From positions 62,001 through 126,000 of the forward strand of contig CAZNLR010000001.1 of NCBI GenBank assembly GCA_964574215.1: a stretch of DNA of 64,000 nt. Direction: 5' to 3'. Shown here one piece after another: positions 15,240-23,693 of the stretch. The stretch comes from GCA-2725625 sp964574215. GTDB taxonomy: Bacteria > Pseudomonadota > Alphaproteobacteria > Rhodospirillales > UBA2165. The notes below the pieces were generated by a model. That model was given only the letters and a program-made list of their open reading frames with translations, was not told where the DNA came from and ran no database searches. The translations under genes were made by a program, and so were the position numbers. Every line of letters starts with the position of its first letter. Positions within the stretch are counted from its first letter, which is position 1.

Positions 15240-16025
15240 CTAAATATATTTGGTGAAGCCACCGCAGACTTCGACGACCGTTCCCGTCTGATAGCTGTTT
15301 TTCTCGGACACGATCCAGGCGGCGGCATCACCGATTTCCGTCGTTTCGGCCCAGCGGCCCAAAAGCGTTTGAGCGGAAATACCGTCCCGCACTTGATCGG
15401 GCGTAATGCCTTTCATCTTGGCCATGCCTTCGGCGCGGGGACCCCAGGATTCAGTATTGGTGAAGCCCGGGCAAATCGTGTTGACGGTGATGGCGTCCGG
15501 TCCCAGTTCCGCCGCCATGATCTTGGAGAAGCCGTGGATGGCCGTATTGGGAATGGTGGTGGTCAAAGCGCCCGGCAGGAGCTGTTTACCGGTAACGCCG
15601 GAAACGTTGAGGATGCGGCCGGCGCTTGATTTCTTGAGATGCGGCACGGCGGCCTTGGTGGTGTAGACGAAGGACATCAGGTTGGTGTTCAAAACCGTGC
15701 CCCACAATTCCTCTGTCATGCTGTCCAGGGTGCCGGGGATCATGCCGCCTACATTGTTGACCAGGATATCCAGACCGCCTAATTCAGAGGCCGCTTCCTC
15801 GATGAACTTGGCGCAGCCGTCTTCGGTCGACAGATCGCAGATGACGCCAACGGCCTTGACGCCCTTGGCTTCCAATTCGGCTACGGCCTGATCGAGACGG
15901 TCCTGATTGCGGGCCGACAGCGCCACGTTGCAGCCTTCATCGGCCAGCGAACTGGCGATGGCATGGCCGATGCCCTGGCTGGAGCCGGTGATGGCGGCAT
16001 TTTTCCCTTTGAGACCTAAATCCAT
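15240..16025 (-). CDS. Short-chain dehydrogenase/reductase family protein lacking the usual Tyr
   Basis: 261 residues with a normal Rossmann half: TGSSQGIG at 13-20 for NAD(P), NNVGG at 90-94 and the catalytic-serine region VSGVTG (S142). At the YxxxK position the sequence reads IHGFSK: K168 is present but H164 replaces tyrosine, and no tyrosine is nearby. It may use another acid, bind rather than reduce, or belong to an atypical SDR branch. The gene lies in a minus-strand run with YCII, CobW and AhpD-like genes, 60 bases after YCII. A good AGGAGG site precedes the ATG. Confidence 0.85.
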   Translation of the reverse strand: MDLGLKGKNAAITGSSQGIGHAIASSLADEGCNVALSARNQDRLDQAVAELEAKGVKAVGVICDLSTEDGCAKFIEEAASELGGLDILVNNVGGMIPGTLDSMTEELWGTVLNTNLMSFVYTTKAAVPHLKKSSAGRILNVSGVTGKQLLPGALTTTIPNTAIHGFSKIMAAELGPDAITVNTICPGFTNTESWGPRAEGMAKMKGITPDQVRDGISAQTLLGRWAETTEIGDAAAWIVSEKNSYQTGTVVEVCGGFTKYI

Positions 16026-16085
16026 TTGTAATTCCTCCTGAGTGTATTATGGCTGAGCGTATTCTGACTGATTGAAATTTTGAGA

Positions 16086-16373
16086 TTAATCCCGGTTGTC
16101 GACGCGCTTGTTAAAGGCGCGGACTTCGACCGTCTCCCAGATATCGGCCTGGACGAGCGGGTCGTTCTTTTGAAATTCTTCGATGGCAGCCCGGTTTTCG
16201 GCCTCCACGACATAAAGGCTGCCAACGATGTTTTCACCGTCGTCGGACATCAAGGGTCCGGACATGACCAGCTTGATGACGCCGGTTGCAAGATAGTCCA
16301 CGTGGGGCTTCATGGCGGCGGCGCGCTTTTCCTCCATGCCCGGTTTATCGATGCAGAAAATGACAAAAAGCAT
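16086..16373 (-). CDS. YCII-domain (YciI-like) protein
   Basis: 95 residues with the YCII fold: MLFVIFCIDKPG, then HVDYL with the conserved His, SGPLMSDDGENIVGSLYVVEA and the active-site-like NDPLVQADIWETVEVRAF. YCII proteins are small ferredoxin-like enzymes or binding proteins; some act in aromatic catabolism as dehydrochlorinase- or isomerase-like proteins. The reaction here is unknown. It is placed 36 bases after the CobW gene and ahead of the SDR gene on the same strand. AGGGAGG lies just before the ATG. Confidence 0.85.
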   Translation of the reverse strand: MLFVIFCIDKPGMEEKRAAAMKPHVDYLATGVIKLVMSGPLMSDDGENIVGSLYVVEAENRAAIEEFQKNDPLVQADIWETVEVRAFNKRVDNRD

Positions 16374-16409
16374 AGTGCTCTGCCTCCCTAATTTTATCGT
16401 TCGGCTTTT

Positions 16410-17534
16410 CTAAGGGCCGCTTGCAGCCGCCAGCGTACGCTGGGCGACCCGTTCAATCAATTCGAAAGTATCCTCGATATATTGTTGGTCGATGTTGCGG
16501 GTAATGAAGACAATCCGGGTGCGCCGGTCGTCGCTGGGCCAGCCTTCAAGAAACTCCAGAGAATGAAAAATTTGTTGGGCGCCCTGGATAACGCCGGGCT
16601 CGTCGGGCCGTTCCTCGATATTGACAATGCCCTTAACCCGCAAAAGGTCGGGCCCGGCTTCGTTGGTCAACCCTTCCAGGAACATGCTCAGCATATTCAA
16701 GGAAATCGGCTTTTCCCGCACCAGAACGAAGGAGTTGATGGCTGCGTCGTGATTGTGGCCGGCATCCGGTGAATGGCCGTGTTCGCTGTAATAGGCGAGG
16801 GCGGCGGCGTCCGGTTCGGACATGGCTGTGTCGGCTTTGATTTTCTCTACATCCGGGCGGCCTTCATAAGCCTCCGGGTTGAGCCAGGCCTTCAAATCCA
16901 CCTGTTTGTTCTCGGCGTCGAACATGCCGGAGCCGAATAGGTCTGCCGGATCGGCATCGACTGTCGCCGTTTCAATGATCGGCGCCGCCGGGTTGAGGGT
17001 CCGTAAGCGTTCATGCAGGGTTTTGATTTGGCGATCGTCGTCAACCAAATCCACTTTGGTCAGAATAATGCGGTCGGCAATGGCCGCCTGTTTGACGCAT
17101 TCGGGAAAACGGTCCAAAGACGATATACCGTTAATGGCGTCGGCGGTCGTGACCACGCCGTCCAGGGCGTAATGGTTCACCACCATAGGATTGGTCAGGA
17201 TGATCTGTAAGACCGGACCGGGATCGGCGATGCCGGTGGTCTCGATGATCACCCGGTCGAAATAGGGAATGGTGCCGGCATTGCGTTGAATCTGAAGGTC
17301 ACGGAAGGTGTCGATAAGATCGCTTTTGACCGTGCAACACAGGCAGCCGTTGGCCAGTTGAACCACGTTTTCATCGGATTTTTCGATCAAATCGTAGTCC
17401 AGGCCCACTTCACCGAACTCATTGACGATGACGGCGGCCTGGGACATGGCCGGGTGGTTGAGCAATGTGTTCAACAGCGTTGTCTTGCCGCTGCCCAAAA
17501 ACCCGGTAATGACCGTAACCCAGATTTTGTTCAT
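16410..17534 (-). CDS. CobW/COG0523 metallochaperone GTPase
   Basis: 374 residues. The GTPase domain starts with TGFLGSGKTTLLN (Walker A, about 9-21), then NEFGEVGLD, the metal-binding CLCC motif in NGCLCCTVKSDL, ETTGIADPGP (Walker B side) and LTKVDLVDD (guanine specificity). A short His-rich stretch (HGHSPDAGHNHD) sits before the CobW_C domain, which begins near residue 265 and ends with FHSLEFLEGWPSDDRRTRIVFI. It probably delivers a metal to an enzyme of the same gene run, such as the M24 hydrolase or the amidohydrolase; that link is inference. The other CobW homologue is cut at the left edge of the window. Confidence 0.92.
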   Translation of the reverse strand: MNKIWVTVITGFLGSGKTTLLNTLLNHPAMSQAAVIVNEFGEVGLDYDLIEKSDENVVQLANGCLCCTVKSDLIDTFRDLQIQRNAGTIPYFDRVIIETTGIADPGPVLQIILTNPMVVNHYALDGVVTTADAINGISSLDRFPECVKQAAIADRIILTKVDLVDDDRQIKTLHERLRTLNPAAPIIETATVDADPADLFGSGMFDAENKQVDLKAWLNPEAYEGRPDVEKIKADTAMSEPDAAALAYYSEHGHSPDAGHNHDAAINSFVLVREKPISLNMLSMFLEGLTNEAGPDLLRVKGIVNIEERPDEPGVIQGAQQIFHSLEFLEGWPSDDRRTRIVFITRNIDQQYIEDTFELIERVAQRTLAAASGP

Positions 17535-17560
17535 AGATAGACCTCGCTCGGGGCGTATTT

Positions 17561-17647
17561 CCCCCCCATCGCAACCTTCCCCCTCCTGGGGGGAAGGAGA
17601 TAGTGCGGTTCCCTCCCCCCTCGTGGGGGAGGGTTAGGGTGGGGGGG
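17561..17647. repeat. GC-rich palindromic repeat, copy A
   Basis: A run of C and G blocks: CCCCCCC at the left, two inner hairpins (CTTCCCCCTCC/GGGGGGAAGG and CCCTCCCCCC/GGGGGAGGG), then GGGTTAGGGTGGGGGGG at the right. It is the reverse orientation of copies B, C and D (22485, 42570, 47482). It lies between two minus-strand genes, CobW and the M24 protein. Confidence 0.85.
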
Positions 17648-17674
17648 CTCTATCAATCTAATCGCCACCCTTGG

Positions 17675-18928
17675 TCAATATATCTCACATCCCGGCAGGC
17701 CACAGGAGATCAGATGATCGCTGGGGAAGTTGGTGATGATTTCGCAACCATCCTCCGTGACAACCACTTCCTCTTCGATCCGGGCTGCGCCCGAACCGTC
17801 TTCGGCGCCTTTCCAGCATTCGACGGCGAACACCATGCCTTTCTTGAGCTCGGTATTCTGGCCCATATAGCGCCGGGAAATAATGGGACGCTCCCAAAGG
17901 CTGAGCCCGATGCCATGGCCGAATTGCAGCAGGAAGGCTTCGTCTTCATTGGCGTAGCCGAACTCTTCCGCCTTGGGCCAGGCGTTGGCGATGTCGTCCA
18001 ATTTGGCGCCCGGCTTGATGGCGTCGATGGCGGCGCTGACCCATTGGGAGCATTTTTCGTAGGCTTCTTTCTGGGCGTCATTGGGAATGCCGCAGATGAA
18101 AGTCCGGTAATAGCAGGTGTGATAGCCGACATAGGAATGCATGATATCCAAAAAGATCATGTCGCCCGGCTGGATGATGCGGTCTGAAAAAGTGTGCGAA
18201 TGGGGTGCGCCGCGGGGTCCGGCCACCGAATTAACGCATTCCACCCGCTCCGAGCCCATGGCGTAGAGCTTTTCATTGGCGATGGCCACCAAATCACTTT
18301 CACGCGCACCCGGGCGGATGGCCTTGGCGATGTCCAGATAGGTGCCGTCGACCATGGCGGAAGCCTGTTTCAAAAGCTCGATTTCTTCGTCGGTTTTAAC
18401 TTCGCGGGCGTTGAGCATGGCCTGTTGACCGTCGACGATATTGATACCTTCTTTTTCCAGGGCGCGCATCATGGGCAGTTCCATGACATCGATGCCGATG
18501 GGTTCTTTTTCAATGCCCAGATCAATTAGTTTTTCTTTGATCTGCTTGGCGAAGACATCCTGAATGCCGTGTTCCGGCGGCAATGCGCCCTGCATGGTGG
18601 AGACCGGTGCATCCACCCGGTTGCCCATCCAGGGAGCGCTTTTGCGTTTGGCCGGAGGCGCCGGGTCCCACAGGAACGGGCTGCCGTCAGACGGGCAAAG
18701 AGCATAGCGGTCGAACTTGTCCCGCGCCCATTCGCCGATATGGGTGCCGGTGATATAACGGATATTGTCAAAATTAAAACACAGCGTCGCCGCCAATCCG
18801 GCTTCTTCGATAGCCGCACGGGCGCGTTCGGCGCGGTCTTTGTTCATTTTCTGGAAATCGACACCGGCTTCCCAGTCGGTTCCCATGGTGCCCCAGGTGG
18901 CGGTGGCGTGCGGTCGGTTATAATGCAT
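17675..18928 (-). CDS. M24 family (creatinase/Xaa-Pro peptidase-like) hydrolase
   Basis: 417 residues with an N-terminal creatinase-type domain (about 20-165) and a pita-bread M24 domain. Metal-ligand positions are partly altered: the first Asp is in MIFLDIMHSYVGY, but the second, normally in a D-x-T/S-R-T motif, reads HTCYYRT with Cys in place of Asp. The His is in QFGHGIGLSLWERP and the Glu residues in VFAVECW and IEEEVVV. Creatinase, ectoine hydrolase and DddP also deviate here, so the enzyme may hydrolyse a small C-N or C-S compound rather than peptides. The start at 18928 is chosen over the TTG at 18931 because GGGAGAA precedes it. Confidence 0.83.
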   Translation of the reverse strand: MHYNRPHATATWGTMGTDWEAGVDFQKMNKDRAERARAAIEEAGLAATLCFNFDNIRYITGTHIGEWARDKFDRYALCPSDGSPFLWDPAPPAKRKSAPWMGNRVDAPVSTMQGALPPEHGIQDVFAKQIKEKLIDLGIEKEPIGIDVMELPMMRALEKEGINIVDGQQAMLNAREVKTDEEIELLKQASAMVDGTYLDIAKAIRPGARESDLVAIANEKLYAMGSERVECVNSVAGPRGAPHSHTFSDRIIQPGDMIFLDIMHSYVGYHTCYYRTFICGIPNDAQKEAYEKCSQWVSAAIDAIKPGAKLDDIANAWPKAEEFGYANEDEAFLLQFGHGIGLSLWERPIISRRYMGQNTELKKGMVFAVECWKGAEDGSGAARIEEEVVVTEDGCEIITNFPSDHLISCGLPGCEIY

Positions 18929-19029
18929 CAAAGTTCTCCCGAATGAATACTTAGCTAATTGTCTTTGTCGCCGATTGTAGCAAAAATTCCCACGTTTACC
19001 CGCTTTTTCGACCCCAAAACGCGAATCTG

Positions 19030-19058
19030 TTGACAGTTTCGAGTGTCTATGTGATCAT
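19030..19058 (+). promoter_or_regulatory. Predicted sigma-70 promoter of the first 2-oxoacid dehydrogenase operon
   Basis: TTGACA at 19030-19035, a 17-base spacer and GATCAT at 19053-19058 (four of six matches to TATAAT). A perfect 14-bp LacI-type palindrome begins 14 bases downstream, where it would block transcription start. Confidence 0.5.
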
Positions 19059-19071
19059 CGGCTCAAATTCA

Positions 19072-19085
19072 TGCAATCGATTGCA
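19072..19085. promoter_or_regulatory. LacI-family operator (PDH-type operon)
   Basis: TGCAATCGATTGCA is a perfect palindrome with the central CG typical of LacI/GalR operators. It lies just after the predicted promoter and about 100 bases before the E1alpha start. An almost identical site (13 of 14) lies in the divergent promoter region of the LacI gene at 23694-23707, so the LacI regulator at 22594 is the probable binder. Confidence 0.65.
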
Positions 19086-19184
19086 GAGATAATACGCGGT
19101 TTTTTAAAAACGGCAAGAGCCGAATTGAAAATTGCGGAAATTGTGACCGAAAAACTTTCTCCAGAGGTATAGGGGGTCGGAAAA

Positions 19185-20216
19185 GTGGCGAAGAAACCAG
19201 CACCAAAAAAGAAAGCAAAAGCGGGCCTGAATGACGATATCGGCGAGGAAAATCGCCTTGAAATGTTTCGTCTTCAATTGGAAGTGCGCCACGTAGAACA
19301 GCGCGCCCATGATCTGTTTTTCCAAAACCTGATCAAAGGCACCAGCCATCTGAGTATCGGCCAGGAAGCCATCGCCGCCGGGTTCGCCGTCGCTATGAAT
19401 CCGGATGATTATTCCTTCGGCACCCATCGGGGACATGCCCAGACTTTGGTCAGGGGCGCTCCGATTTCGGGTTTGCTTGGTGAGTTGATGGGACGGGAAT
19501 GCGGTTTGATGAACGGCAAAGGCGGTTCCATGCATTTGACCAGCGTCAAACATGGCGTGATGGGCTCTTACGCCATCATCGGCGCTCATTTGCCGATTGC
19601 CCTGGGGACAGCCTGGCAGGCGCAGTATAACGAGACTGGTCAAGTTTCAGTCTGCTATTTCGGTGACGGTGCCGCCAATATCGGGGCGTTCCACGAATCC
19701 CTGAATTATGCCGTGGTTGAAAAACTACCAGTGGTCTTCGTCTGCGAAAACAATCTCTATATGGAATATACGCCCATCGACGCCGTCACGGCGGTCGAGC
19801 ATCCCGCCGCGGATCGGGCGTCAGCCTATGGTCTGCCAAAAATCGTTATTGATGGCAATGATGCCGACGAAGTGTATCGCACGGCAGTGACGGCTTTTGA
19901 CAAGGCACGGGCAGGTGACGGCCCCTCCCTGATCGAAGCTATGACCTATCGCCATTCCGGACATTCCCGCGCCGATCCGGCAACCTATCGCCCGGACGGT
20001 GAGTTGGATGAGTGGCTCAAGAAAGACCCGATCCCCTTATATCGCCAACGCTTGTTGGATTTCGGCGTCAAGGAAGACGTCGTCTCCGGAATGGAAGAAG
20101 CTGTCATTAAGGCCGTTGATGAAGCGACCGAGATATGTAAGGCGTCGCCGCCGCCGCAAGAGGAAATAGCGTTTACAGATGTTTGGGCCGATGGAGGCGT
20201 GTCATGGCGGAACTAA
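19185..20216 (+). CDS. 2-oxoacid dehydrogenase E1 alpha subunit (pyruvate/acetoin type)
   Basis: 343 residues of the TPP-dependent PdhA/AcoA family. The TPP/Mg motif is FGDGAANIGAFHESLNYA...ENN near 165-195, preceded by MHLTSVKHGVMGSYAIIGAHLPIA. The region HSGHSRADPATYR is the phosphorylation-loop equivalent. The first 15 residues are a Lys/Ala-rich extension (KKPAPKKKAKAG). It starts with GTG, with AGGGGG eight bases upstream. It decarboxylates a 2-oxo acid together with the E1 beta encoded by the overlapping next gene. The sequence type is close to acetoin or pyruvate dehydrogenases; the exact substrate is not fixed. Confidence 0.88.
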   Translation: MAKKPAPKKKAKAGLNDDIGEENRLEMFRLQLEVRHVEQRAHDLFFQNLIKGTSHLSIGQEAIAAGFAVAMNPDDYSFGTHRGHAQTLVRGAPISGLLGELMGRECGLMNGKGGSMHLTSVKHGVMGSYAIIGAHLPIALGTAWQAQYNETGQVSVCYFGDGAANIGAFHESLNYAVVEKLPVVFVCENNLYMEYTPIDAVTAVEHPAADRASAYGLPKIVIDGNDADEVYRTAVTAFDKARAGDGPSLIEAMTYRHSGHSRADPATYRPDGELDEWLKKDPIPLYRQRLLDFGVKEDVVSGMEEAVIKAVDEATEICKASPPPQEEIAFTDVWADGGVSWRN

Positions 20217-21181
20217 CTTATCGTGAGGCCGTCGCCGCCGCCATTGCGCAGGAAATGGAGCGGGACGAACGGGTTGTTTTCCTAGGCGAAGACGTGGCTG
20301 ACGCAGGCGGCGTTTTCAAAACCACCGTCGGCCTATTGGATCAGTTCGGACCCAAGCGGGTAAAGGACACCCCAATATCCGAACAAGCCATTCTGGGCGC
20401 CACCATGGGCGCGGCCATGACCGGCCTAATCCCTATTGCTGAAATCATGTTCTCGGACTTTTTGGCAGTTTGCTGGGATATCATCGCCAACCAAATCGCT
20501 AAGGCCCGCTATATGACGGGCGGCCAGGTGACGATGCCCTTGGTCATCCGCACCGCCAACGGCGGCGGTGTCCGTTTCGGGGCGCAGCATTCTCAGTCAG
20601 TGGAAAACTGGCCCATGATGATTCCCGGTCTTAAAGTGGTCGCCCCGTCCACCCCGGCGGACATCAAGGGCTTGCTGGCAGCCGCTATTCGGGACCCCGA
20701 TCCGGTCATTTTCTTTGAACAGAAATCCCTCTATGGCGACAAGGGCGAAGTGCCCGAGGGCGAACATGTGGACGAACTGGGTACGGCTAAGGTGGTGCGG
20801 GAAGGCGACGATGTGACTATTCTGGCCCTGGCCGCCATGGTGCCACGCTCTCTCGAAGCCGCCGAGCGCTTGCAGGCCGAAGAAGGTATTACAGCCAACG
20901 TCGTGGATGTCCGGAGCCTGGTACCCCTCGATACCCAAACCATCTTCCAGCAGGTCAAAAAGACAGCTCGAGTGGTGACGGTGGAGGAAAATCCCCGACT
21001 TTGCGGCTGGGGCGCCGAGATTTCATCGATTATCGCCGAGGAGTGTTTTTACGATCTCGACATGCCGATCGTCCGTATCACGACGCCGCATATTCCTTTG
21101 GCATCGGCAGACGAGTTGGAAGACGCCATGCTGCCGTCACCAGACCGCATCTTCGAAACCGTGCGCCGGGAGGTCGACTGA
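20204..21181 (+). CDS. 2-oxoacid dehydrogenase E1 beta subunit
   Basis: 325 residues, PdhB/AcoB type: FLGEDVADAGGVFKTTVGLLDQFGPKRVKDTPISEQAI at the N-terminus, VIRTANGGGVRFGAQHSQS in the middle, and the transketolase C domain with NVVDVRSLVPLD and VTVEENPRLCGWGAEI. It forms the alpha2beta2 E1 with the upstream gene, overlapping its end by 13 bases. GGAGG at about 20193-20197 lies before the ATG at 20204; the in-frame start at 20183 would add residues out of the upstream gene and has no merit. Confidence 0.9.
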   Translation: MAELTYREAVAAAIAQEMERDERVVFLGEDVADAGGVFKTTVGLLDQFGPKRVKDTPISEQAILGATMGAAMTGLIPIAEIMFSDFLAVCWDIIANQIAKARYMTGGQVTMPLVIRTANGGGVRFGAQHSQSVENWPMMIPGLKVVAPSTPADIKGLLAAAIRDPDPVIFFEQKSLYGDKGEVPEGEHVDELGTAKVVREGDDVTILALAAMVPRSLEAAERLQAEEGITANVVDVRSLVPLDTQTIFQQVKKTARVVTVEENPRLCGWGAEISSIIAEECFYDLDMPIVRITTPHIPLASADELEDAMLPSPDRIFETVRREVD

Positions 21182-21182
21182 C

Positions 21183-22433
21183 ATGGACGTCATCATGCCC
21201 CAAATGGGCGAGACGGTTTCGGAGGGCACCTTGACCGTTTGGCACAAGCAGGTCGGCGATACGGTCGAGGCCAACGAACTGCTGTTCGAAATCGGTACCG
21301 ACAAGGTGGAAATGGAAGTTCCTGCACCCACGGGCGGGGTTTTGAGGGAAATCCTGGTCCAGGCCGGTGCGACCGTCGGTGTTGGTGTCACCCTGGCTAT
21401 TATCGATGACGGCAAGATGGAAACAGCCGCCGCGCCGGTGGAAGAAGAAAAACCGGCCGCTGCCGCTGCACCAACCGCCAGCAGCCGGAAGTCGAAGCTG
21501 GATCCCAGCAAGAGACTGTCGCCGGTGGTTCGCAAACTGATTGCCGAGAACGACCTCGATCCGGCGCAGATTACGGGCACGGGCCGGGACGGCAGGATCA
21601 AGCGGGGCGATGTTCTGACGTATCTCAAAGGAGTTCCGGCACCTGCTCCCGCACCAACGCCTGCCGCCACTCCTGCACCAGCGGCTGCACCGGCTCCGGC
21701 ACGTCAGCCGAGCGCCGGCGAAGGCCGTACCGTGATACCGTTCAACTATCGCCGCAAAATGACGGCGGAGCATATGGTGCGCTCCAAAGCCACCAGCCCC
21801 CATGTTTTGCAGGCGGTCGAAGTTGATTTCTCAGGGGTCGATAAAGCGCGGAAATTGATCGGTGCCGAATGGAAGAGACGGGAAGGCTATTCTCTCACCT
21901 TTTTGCCGTTCATTGCCAAGGCGGTGTGCTCGGCCATCAAAGATTTCCCCAACGTCAACGGTCACATCGAGGGTGAAAACCTGGTGGTGTTCGATCGGGT
22001 CCATCTGGCCATGGCCATTGATCTCAATTTCGAAGGCCTGGTGGCGCCGGTGATCCGGGACGCCGACCTCAAAGCCGTCACCGAGATAGCCCGGGCCACC
22101 AACGATTTGGCAACGCGGGCCCGGGCCGACGCCCTCAGCCCTGATGAGTTTGCTGACGCGACCTACACGATTTCCAACAACGGCTCCTTCGGGACGCTGA
22201 TCACCGCACCCATCATCAACCAGCCCCAGGTGGCGATCCTGTCCACCGACGGCATCACCAAGCGGCCCTTGGTGGTGGAGCGGGACGGCGAAGACGTTAT
22301 CGCCATCCGCCCGGTCGGTATCCTGGCCCAAAGCTTCGACCACCGCGCCATCGACGGCTCCTATTCCGGCGCCTTCATGCGGCGGGTGAAAGAGATTTTG
22401 GAAAACAAGGATTGGTCGGCGGCGGTGAGTTGA
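21183..22433 (+). CDS. 2-oxoacid dehydrogenase E2 (dihydrolipoamide acyltransferase)
   Basis: 416 residues in normal E2 order: one lipoyl domain (1-78, lipoylated K41 in EIGTDKVEM), an Ala/Pro/Glu linker, the E3/E1-binding domain (about 108-145, LSPVVRKLIAEND...GTGRDGRIKRGDVL), a second Ala-Pro-rich linker, and the catalytic domain with DHRAIDG (H387, D391) near the C-terminus. It transfers the acyl group to CoA. It begins one base after the E1 beta stop. No E3 (dihydrolipoamide dehydrogenase) gene follows; the complex must borrow one from elsewhere. Confidence 0.92.
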   Translation: MDVIMPQMGETVSEGTLTVWHKQVGDTVEANELLFEIGTDKVEMEVPAPTGGVLREILVQAGATVGVGVTLAIIDDGKMETAAAPVEEEKPAAAAAPTASSRKSKLDPSKRLSPVVRKLIAENDLDPAQITGTGRDGRIKRGDVLTYLKGVPAPAPAPTPAATPAPAAAPAPARQPSAGEGRTVIPFNYRRKMTAEHMVRSKATSPHVLQAVEVDFSGVDKARKLIGAEWKRREGYSLTFLPFIAKAVCSAIKDFPNVNGHIEGENLVVFDRVHLAMAIDLNFEGLVAPVIRDADLKAVTEIARATNDLATRARADALSPDEFADATYTISNNGSFGTLITAPIINQPQVAILSTDGITKRPLVVERDGEDVIAIRPVGILAQSFDHRAIDGSYSGAFMRRVKEILENKDWSAAVS

Positions 22434-22484
22434 GTTCGGCGACAGTCACTGAACTCTTTTTTTGCAATTATCTGTTTTTAGAAT

Positions 22485-22582
22485 CCCCCCACCCTAACCC
22501 TCCCCCGCAAGGGGGGAGGGAACAATGGGTTGAGCAGCTTGGTCTCCTTCCCCCCTTGCGGGGGAAGGTCGGGATGGGGGGG
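22485..22582. repeat. GC-rich palindromic repeat, copy B
   Basis: CCCCCCACCCTAACCCTCCC opens the element; inner stems CCCCCGCAAGGGGGG and CCCCCCTTGCGGGGG each form hairpins; GGTCGGGATGGGGGGG closes it. It lies between the convergent E2 and LacI genes, where it may also act as a bidirectional terminator. Confidence 0.88.
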
Positions 22583-22593
22583 TAAAAAATTAA

Positions 22594-23616
22594 CTAATCC
22601 ACCGGCCCAGAAGACTTCCGAACGATTAAATCCGGTTTCAATTTGATGGTGCGGGCGGGAATGTCGGGGTTATCGATCTGTTCCAGCAATATCCGCGCGG
22701 CTTCGGCGCCGACGTCGATCAGGGGTGTGTGAACGGTGGTCAAGGGCGGGTTGAACTTGTCGGCGAAGGGCATGTCGTCAAATCCGACCACGGAAATATC
22801 TTTGCCGCATTTGATGCCGTCGGCCTCTAATTCGTCGTAGCAGCCGAGCGCCAACATATCGTTGGCGGCGAAGATGGCCGTGAATTTTTTCCGCATGGCC
22901 AGAAGTTTACTGGTGGCGCGGCGGCCTTCCTCTTCGGTGAAGGCATCGCAGAAGGCGACCAGCTCCGGGTCGGGTTCCAACCCGGCATTCTGCATGCCTT
23001 GCAGAAAACCCTGATGGCGTTCAAAGCCGGTAGAATAAAACTGCGGTCCGGCTACATGGGCAATTCTCGTATGCCCCAATTGTGCCAGGTGAGAAATCAC
23101 CATGTTGGCGCCGACATTTTCGTCGCTGACGACTGATGAGACACCGATATCTGTGGACGCCCTGACTGCCAGTACAAAGGGGGTGCCTTCGGCGCGGCAT
23201 TCATCGATGACGCTATCTTTGCGCTGCGCCGTCGCGATGATCAGTCCATCAACATGTCGCTCGCGAAATTTTTCCACACTCCGCTGCTGCCGGTCGATAA
23301 GGTTATCGGTGTTGGCGACAATGACGCTGTAGCCTCGTTCCTCCAGCACGTTGTCGATCCCCTTGATGATCGGGGCGAAGGCCGGATTGGTCAGGTCGGG
23401 AACCATCACTCCCACCGTGAACGATCGGTTGGTTTTCAGGCTGAGGGCGAACAGGTTGGGGCGATAGCCCATCTCTTCAGCCGCACTCAGCACCTTGTCG
23501 GCGATTTCCTCGGTGACCATCTGGCGGGTTTTTGGATTGAGGACGCGCGACACCGTCGACGGATGAACGCCGATTTTGTCCGCTATATCCCGCAATGTGA
23601 CCCTGGGCTGAGCCAT
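22594..23616 (-). CDS. LacI family transcriptional regulator
   Basis: 340 residues. Residues 4-50 form the LacI helix-turn-helix and hinge (VTLRDIADKIGVHPSTVSRVLNPKTR), followed by a periplasmic-binding-protein-like effector domain (VGVMVPDLTNPAFAPIIKGI..., VVGFDDMPFADKFNPPLTTV). It most likely controls the flanking E1/E2 operon and the divergent HIBADH-like gene, since two near-identical palindromes TGCAATCG(A/T)TTGCA lie before these genes. Effector unknown. AGGTGG lies before the ATG. Confidence 0.93.
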   Translation of the reverse strand: MAQPRVTLRDIADKIGVHPSTVSRVLNPKTRQMVTEEIADKVLSAAEEMGYRPNLFALSLKTNRSFTVGVMVPDLTNPAFAPIIKGIDNVLEERGYSVIVANTDNLIDRQQRSVEKFRERHVDGLIIATAQRKDSVIDECRAEGTPFVLAVRASTDIGVSSVVSDENVGANMVISHLAQLGHTRIAHVAGPQFYSTGFERHQGFLQGMQNAGLEPDPELVAFCDAFTEEEGRRATSKLLAMRKKFTAIFAANDMLALGCYDELEADGIKCGKDISVVGFDDMPFADKFNPPLTTVHTPLIDVGAEAARILLEQIDNPDIPARTIKLKPDLIVRKSSGPVD

Positions 23617-23693
23617 TTTCCACCTTTCGCGGCTGATTTTACACCATATCCAACAATCTTCTTTTTATCTTTTACGGCAAATGGTATATGCTC

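Noticed and set aside
14477..15331. AhpD-like region as two separate ordinary genes (14477-15331 and 14105-14458)
   Set aside because: Both pieces share one frame, the second lacks a ribosome site, and the stop falls in the middle of a conserved CxxCxxxH motif; one readthrough gene explains it better.
17603..18187. 194-residue plus-strand open frame
   Set aside because: It lies opposite the M24 gene and begins in the GC-rich repeat; a shadow frame.
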